Positions 4,822 through 5,619 of a DNA stretch of 5,619 nt are shown here, piece after piece; the stretch's first letter is position 1, and the number at the start of each line of letters is the position of its first letter. Source of the stretch: Candidatus Bipolaricaulota bacterium. Lineage in GTDB: Bacteria; Bipolaricaulota; Bipolaricaulia; RBG-16-55-9. Made by a program: the position numbers and the translations under genes. The notes below the pieces were generated by a model that made no database searches, was not told the DNA's origin, and worked only from the letters and a program-made list of their open reading frames with translations. The DNA is taken from assembly GCA_015487455.1 (NCBI GenBank), contig WFPR01000215.1, positions 1-5,619 on the forward strand, read 5' to 3'.

Positions 4822-5619
4822 TCACAGGAGGCGGATTGGCCTTGCTGAAGGCAGGAGCAGGCCCCATCCCGCTTGACGAGCTGCCTCACAAGCCCCCTGG
4901 TCGCCGATGCATCTCCCCCAAGCTTGCCCGTCCTCGTCAACCCAAGAGATTATGACGGGAATGCCGCTTTGCCCGTATAGGGCATTTAGAGCCCTAAGAA
5001 GCTCATCGATCCCTTGAGCTCCTGGCCTTGTAAAGGCAAAGGCCACCATCCTCAGGCGGGTGTATGGCCGAAGCAGGGTCATCTTGTCCCCTTTCAAGGC
5101 TTTCAACGCTTTCCCCACCCAAGCTTCAATTTCATCGATTTTAAGGCCGCAGTCTGAGCAGTGATCCCCTCCCAAAAGGGCTACGGCCTGGAGATCGCCA
5201 GAAGTCGGTGTGGCTTGCAGGCGCAGCGCTGCTCCATGCCACGTTCCATAAGCGTATTTTTCCTCGAGAATCCCATAAAGCGTCTGACCCCTTTGAAGGG
5301 CTCGTTGCATCATCAGCATCGTCCCGTAGACCCTTTCAGCCCGATGTCTTAGCTCATCGACGGGTTGGGAGTAATCCGTCATCCAGCTGAGCATATCTAT
5401 TAGCTCACTCACGATCGAGGCGATGACGAAGCTTCTAAAATAGAGAAAGCCAGGCGCGGCCTTGAGAGCCTCGTACGAAAGCCTCACAACATCGCGATAA
5501 GCTTCTCCAAGCAGTTGTAGTGCAGTAAAATCCTTTAACGAGTCAGCCGCGTAGAGGAGCGCTATCGTCACGATTCGGTGAAAGTAATCTATACACTCGT
5601 AAGGGGCTATGCATGGGAC
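4822..5619 (-). CDS. Unrecognised protein, N-terminus beyond the window
   Basis: I do not recognise a family. The frame is open from the right edge to TGA at 4822-4824, giving 266 codons. A GTG at 5569-5571 would give 249 residues. However, the 16 codons upstream of it stay open and protein-like (IAPYECIDYFHRI), and no Shine-Dalgarno precedes the GTG, so the true start probably lies outside. Residues are counted from that GTG. The first part, to about 110, is mostly helical (AYRDVVRLSYEALK; DELRHRAERVY). Then HCSDCGLK (about 137-144) offers a Cys-x-x-Cys with a preceding His, a possible metal or redox site. A GKALKALKG repeat (153-161) follows. The last 80 residues look alpha/beta (MVAFAFTRPG, GIPVIISWVDEDG). 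No signal peptide or clear membrane helix is visible. GC is about 50%, well below lgt. It converges with lgt across 108 bp without an obvious terminator. Confidence 0.75.
   Translation of the reverse strand, partial: VPCIAPYECIDYFHRIVTIALLYAADSLKDFTALQLLGEAYRDVVRLSYEALKAAPGFLYFRSFVIASIVSELIDMLSWMTDYSQPVDELRHRAERVYGTMLMMQRALQRGQTLYGILEEKYAYGTWHGAALRLQATPTSGDLQAVALLGGDHCSDCGLKIDEIEAWVGKALKALKGDKMTLLRPYTRLRMVAFAFTRPGAQGIDELLRALNALYGQSGIPVIISWVDEDGQAWGRCIGDQGACEAARQAGWGLLLPSARPIRLL

Noticed and set aside
4710..4955. Plus-strand frame of 81 codons directly after lgt.
   Set aside because: It lacks a Shine-Dalgarno, has shadow-like composition, and overlaps the better-supported minus-strand gene.

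Overview
The window comes from a GC-rich bacterium. The housekeeping genes have roughly 65-70% GC and strongly G/C-biased third positions. TGA, TAG, ATG, GTG and TTG are all used in the ordinary way, so the genetic code is standard. Two genes identify the setting securely: mutS (mismatch repair) and lgt (prolipoprotein diacylglyceryl transferase). Nothing visible fixes the phylum. There is no phage, IS, CRISPR, tRNA or rRNA signature.

Layout, left to right. (1) Positions 1-1940, minus strand: mutS, complete at its N-terminus and cut by the window edge just after the Walker A motif. (2) Positions 1944-2507, minus strand: an unrecognised four-helix membrane protein 3 nt upstream of mutS and evidently co-transcribed with it. 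It is built from two copies of a 92-residue unit. (3) A 52-bp divergent intergenic stretch holds a sigma-70-like promoter for the minus-strand operon, and a strong Shine-Dalgarno inside a small hairpin for the rightward gene. (4) Positions 2560-3375, plus strand: a VanX/DdpX-type D-Ala-D-Ala dipeptidase (peptidase M15). (5) Positions 3335-3604, minus strand: a small CsoR/RcnR/FrmR-family repressor. It converges on the dipeptidase gene and overlaps its 3' end by 41 bp. (6) Positions 3605-3858: a 254-bp divergent regulatory region with a promoter for each side, two exact adjacent 11-bp repeats over the repressor promoter, and a purine-rich hexanucleotide array in the lgt leader. (7) Positions 3859-4713, plus strand: lgt. 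(8) Positions 4822-5619, minus strand: an unrecognised gene of lower GC that runs off the right edge and converges with lgt.

Functionally, lgt and the dipeptidase both serve the cell envelope (lipoprotein maturation, and D-Ala-D-Ala turnover in the cytoplasm). mutS is a genome-maintenance gene. The CsoR-like protein is an orphan regulator: no metal transporter or chaperone lies beside it, and it lacks two of the three usual CsoR metal ligands.

No multi-gene novel system is evident. The most unusual items are the internally duplicated membrane protein upstream of mutS, the ligand-poor CsoR homologue with a candidate tandem-repeat operator, and the unknown gene at the right end.
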